From: an uncultured Erysipelotrichaceae bacterium
GTDB lineage: Bacteria > Bacillota_I > Bacilli_A > Erysipelotrichales > Erysipelotrichaceae
Assembly (NCBI GenBank): GCA_902782505.1
Contig: CACZNO010000209.1
Span: 1-7,724 of the forward strand
DNA length: 7,724 nucleotides
Direction of reading: 5' to 3'
Made by a program: the position numbers and the translations under genes. The notes below the pieces were generated by a model. That model was not told the origin of the DNA, made no database searches, and saw only the letters and a program-made list of their open reading frames with translations. Position 1 is the first letter of the stretch, and each line of letters opens with the position of its first letter. Shown here one piece after another: positions 5,733 to 7,724 of this stretch.

Positions 5733-6683
5733 CTATTCCTCTTTACGAACCAGATTTCTTGCCTTGCGGACGATGGATTCCGTATCCAGTCCGAACACCG
5801 GGAAAAGACTCAGACGGTTGCCGGTCTCTCCGAAGCGGTCTTCCACCGCGACATGATCGAACCGGATCTTTCCGACTTTTCCGAGTAACGCGCCCGCGCA
5901 GGATTCCGTAAATCCGCCGTGTACGTTGTGTTCTTCCACGGTCAGAAGGTTTCCGGTCTTGCGCACATGTTCCAGAAGTGTTGTTTCGTCAAGCGGCTTG
6001 ACCGTATGATAATTCAATACCGCACATTCAATGCCTTCTTTGGCTAGGATTTCCGCGGCTTCCATCACAAACGTCGTCATGATGCCGGTCGACGCGATTG
6101 TGAGGTCGTTTCCTTCCCGTAAAATCTGCGCTTTTCCGATTTCAATATCGTCTTCCATCGTGGTGATCTGCGCCACCGGTTCTCTTGACGTACGCATATA
6201 CACAAACCCGTCGTATTCATACATTTTCTTTACGAGCAGTCTTGTCTGGTTGTAATCGCACGGACTTAACACGACCATTTCCGGAATCGCCTTCATCCAC
6301 GCGATATCTTCCACGCACATATGGGTTCCCCCGTCTGCCGCGGGCGTTACGCCCGAATGCGATCCGACCAGTTTGACGTTCATATGATTGAAGCCTACCG
6401 CGTTGCGCACGATTTCGCACGCTCTTCCGGCGGTAAAAATCGCAAAGCTCGTCACAAACGGGACCCATCCCGTATACGCGATACCGGAAGCCATGCCGAC
6501 TTCGTTCTGTTCGGCAATCCCGGCTTCAATGTAGCGTTCCGGGTATTTCTTCCCGAACGCCAAAGATCCGGTCGCATGTCCGAGATCTCCTTCCAGAACG
6601 ACGAAATCGTCATGTTCCTCCGCAAGATCCAGAAGTCCCTGTCCGTACCCTGCGCGGGTCGCCAGAAGTTTTTTCTCACTCAT
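5733..6683 (-). CDS. Transketolase, C-terminal subunit
   Basis: This 316-residue protein is the second half of a split transketolase, which moves two-carbon ketol units between sugar phosphates in the non-oxidative pentose phosphate pathway, in the cytoplasm. It holds the pyrimidine-binding domain, with the cofactor-activating Glu58 in EAGIAEQN (53-60), the ADGGTH loop (116-121), and Arg168 in RTSREP, and then a C-terminal transketolase domain (about 190-312). The length matches split C-subunits. It could also resemble the beta half of DXP synthase or a 2-oxoacid dehydrogenase, but the partner upstream is a transketolase N-half. The ATG at 6683 has GGAGGAAAG about 9 nt upstream and overlaps the stop of the N-subunit by 8 nt, so the two are translationally coupled and probably made in equal amounts. 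Confidence 0.93.
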   Translation of the reverse strand: MSEKKLLATRAGYGQGLLDLAEEHDDFVVLEGDLGHATGSLAFGKKYPERYIEAGIAEQNEVGMASGIAYTGWVPFVTSFAIFTAGRACEIVRNAVGFNHMNVKLVGSHSGVTPAADGGTHMCVEDIAWMKAIPEMVVLSPCDYNQTRLLVKKMYEYDGFVYMRTSREPVAQITTMEDDIEIGKAQILREGNDLTIASTGIMTTFVMEAAEILAKEGIECAVLNYHTVKPLDETTLLEHVRKTGNLLTVEEHNVHGGFTESCAGALLGKVGKIRFDHVAVEDRFGETGNRLSLFPVFGLDTESIVRKARNLVRKEE

Positions 6684-7494
6684 GACTGCTTTCCTCCAGT
6701 TCTTTCAGGGCGATTGCCAGCTGTTCGGCATTCGGCGCTTTGCCGTGCCATTCGCAATTGCCTTCCATGTAGGAAACACCTTTTCCCTTGATTGTATGCG
6801 CCAGAATCACGTGCGGTTTTCCTTCTTCGTGATGTTCAAAAGCCTTCACCAGTTCCTCGAAATCATGGCCGTTGATCTCATCCGCCAGGAAACCGATGGC
6901 TTCGTAACGCTTCTTCAGATCTCCCAGGTTCATGATTTCCGCCGTCGTCCCGTCCAGCTGGACCGCGTTCAGATCGACGATGTACGTCAGCTGATCCAGA
7001 TGATAATGCGCCGCTGCCGAAGCCGCTTCCCAGACGATTCCCTCATCCGATTCGCCGTCTCCGATCAACACGTAAACGTTCCGCGGATCGTTTTTCATCT
7101 TGTAGCCAAGCGCCATGCCGGTCGCCGCGGAAACGCCCTGTCCGAGCGATCCGGGGTTGAAATCCGTGAACGGACACTTTTCCTTGATCGGATGCCCCTG
7201 TAACCGGGTCCCGTACTTACGGAACGTATGGATCTCCTCCGGTTCAAAATAGCCCTTTTCCAAAAGATACGCGTACAACGCCGGTACGGCATGTCCCTTG
7301 GAGAAGATGAAACGGTCCCGGTTCGGATCCTCCGGTGATTCGTATTTCATGACTTTTTCCAACAACACGATCAAAATCTCCACGCACGAAAGCGCTCCGC
7401 CCGGATGACCGGAATTCGCTTCCGAACACATCATCAGAATCTTCTTCCGCATCTCCACGGCGAGTTTTTTCCACTCTTTGTACCATTCTTTCAT
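6676..7494 (-). CDS. Transketolase, N-terminal subunit
   Basis: This 272-residue protein is the thiamine-diphosphate-binding half of a split transketolase. Visible in order are SGHPGG (28-33), FSKGHAVPALY (64-74) with His68, QGHP (99-102) with His101, GSLGQGVSAATG (115-126), the ThDP/metal motif GDGE (145-148) with the partner segment VDLNAVQLDG (173-182, Asn176), and TIKGKG (234-239) followed by WHGKAP (249-254). All expected substrate and cofactor residues appear to be kept, so an active enzyme is likely. The start at 7494 has a modest GGGGAA about 6 nt upstream and fits the family N-terminus. It is the first gene of a likely three-gene operon with the C-subunit and the L,D-transpeptidase. 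Split transketolases are common in Bacillota and other anaerobes, and the physiological substrate of such pairs is not always confirmed. Confidence 0.95.
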   Translation of the reverse strand: MKEWYKEWKKLAVEMRKKILMMCSEANSGHPGGALSCVEILIVLLEKVMKYESPEDPNRDRFIFSKGHAVPALYAYLLEKGYFEPEEIHTFRKYGTRLQGHPIKEKCPFTDFNPGSLGQGVSAATGMALGYKMKNDPRNVYVLIGDGESDEGIVWEAASAAAHYHLDQLTYIVDLNAVQLDGTTAEIMNLGDLKKRYEAIGFLADEINGHDFEELVKAFEHHEEGKPHVILAHTIKGKGVSYMEGNCEWHGKAPNAEQLAIALKELEESSHE

Positions 7495-7518
7495 AGATGA
7501 TTCCCCGTCTTCATATTC

Positions 7519-7535
7519 GCGGGATCCATGCCCGC
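7519..7535. repeat. Inverted repeat in the transketolase leader
   Basis: GCGGG (7519-7523) and CCCGC (7531-7535) are perfect inverted copies separated by 7 nt. They lie between the predicted transketolase transcription start and its ribosome binding site, and just upstream of, or over, the -35 position expected for the plus-strand promoter. It may be a leader hairpin or an operator touching both divergent units. Confidence 0.4.
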
Positions 7536-7546
7536 TTCCTGAAAAT

Positions 7547-7575
7547 ATTATATAATGAGTTCACCGGACTGAAAA
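7547..7575 (-). promoter_or_regulatory. Promoter for the transketolase operon
   Basis: On the minus strand a perfect TATAAT (7547-7552) lies 17 bp downstream of TTTTCA (7570-7575, 4 of 6). The predicted leader is about 46 nt and contains the GCGGG/CCCGC inverted repeat. The -10 box is part of the palindrome ATTATATAAT, shared with the plus-strand promoter. Confidence 0.55.
7551..7556 (+). promoter_or_regulatory. -10 box for the plus-strand gene at the right edge
   Basis: TATAAT is perfect on the plus strand, about 46 nt from the predicted start to the ATG at 7609. No good -35 stands at 16-18 bp (ATGCCC at 17 bp has 3 of 6), so the promoter is weak or needs an activator. It overlaps the minus-strand -10 box by two bases. 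Confidence 0.45.
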
Positions 7576-7608
7576 CCGGAAAACACACAACCGCACGGAG
7601 GTATCGAT

Positions 7609-7724
7609 ATGAACCGTTTCTATGACGACTGGCACGCAAGCGAGCTCGACACACAGGTGATCTGTTCCGAAAAAACAGACGGAGGTTATTGGATCACGAC
7701 CGCGGAATCGAATTTCTACGTCAA
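7609..7724 (+). CDS. Probable alanyl-tRNA editing (AlaX-type) protein, N-terminal fragment
   Basis: Only 38 codons are present and the gene runs off the right edge. The reading begins MNRFYDDWHASELDTQV and ends TTAESNFYV. This resembles the start of AlaX/AlaRS editing-domain proteins, where a 'FY.d.Y..ef.a.V' stretch is followed by a hydrophobic/aromatic strand and then T.FYpeGGGQ. The diagnostic GGG and the HxxxH zinc motif would lie beyond the window, so the assignment is an inference. Such proteins deacylate Ser- or Gly-charged tRNA-Ala. The start is firm: a strong GGAGGT (7597-7602) lies 6 nt before the ATG. It is divergent from the transketolase operon. Confidence 0.5.
   Translation, partial: MNRFYDDWHASELDTQVICSEKTDGGYWITTAESNFYV

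Noticed and set aside
4776..5888. A 370-codon open frame on the plus strand, antisense to the L,D-transpeptidase gene
   Set aside because: It has no recognisable domain and low-complexity Arg/Phe/Val-rich content, and it covers a well-supported gene on the other strand. It arises from codon bias in that gene.
1..7724. A new defence, mobile or biosynthetic system
   Set aside because: Every gene belongs to a familiar housekeeping family, there are no integrases, transposases, terminal repeats or arrays, and base composition looks even across the window.

Overview
The window looks like an ordinary chromosomal housekeeping region of a low-to-mid GC Bacillota (Firmicutes) bacterium, possibly one of the Erysipelotrichia. 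The lineage call is a weak inference. It rests on strong GGAGG/AAGGAG ribosome binding sites, sigma-A type TATAAT boxes, a family II (CBS-domain) pyrophosphatase, a split two-subunit transketolase and a Firmicutes-style uridine phosphorylase. I see no mobile element, CRISPR array, rRNA, tRNA, prophage or toxin-antitoxin gene. Coding density is high and no gap exceeds 300 bases.

Seven complete or nearly complete genes lie on the minus strand and form four likely transcription units. Reading from the right: (1) transketolase N-terminal subunit, transketolase C-terminal subunit (8-nt overlap) and a membrane-anchored L,D-transpeptidase (24-nt gap) look like one operon. (2) Uridine phosphorylase has its own good promoter and ends in a hairpin. 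(3) A CBS-DRTGG-CBS manganese-dependent inorganic pyrophosphatase has its own promoter and a strong terminator; a histidine-phosphatase gene follows directly, with a ribosome binding site that abuts the terminator U-tract, and then a second terminator. (4) A divergent PfkB-family (1-phosphofructokinase-like) kinase has its own promoter and overlaps murA by 4 nt (ATGA); murA runs off the left edge. At the right edge one plus-strand gene begins, probably an alanyl-tRNA editing (AlaX-type) protein. It is divergent from the transketolase operon and may share a palindromic -10 box with it.

The genes join central carbon and phosphate metabolism (transketolase, sugar kinase, phosphatase, pyrophosphatase, nucleoside phosphorolysis) with cell-wall work (MurA, L,D-transpeptidase). 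I did not find a new multi-gene system. The points most worth checking are: the PfkB-like kinase, which has lost most diagnostic ATP- and substrate-binding motifs but keeps the catalytic Asp and is translationally coupled to murA; a perfect hairpin between the Shine-Dalgarno and the likely ATG of the pyrophosphatase; inverted repeats placed over several promoters; and the L,D-transpeptidase, whose catalytic signature has Met where His is usual.
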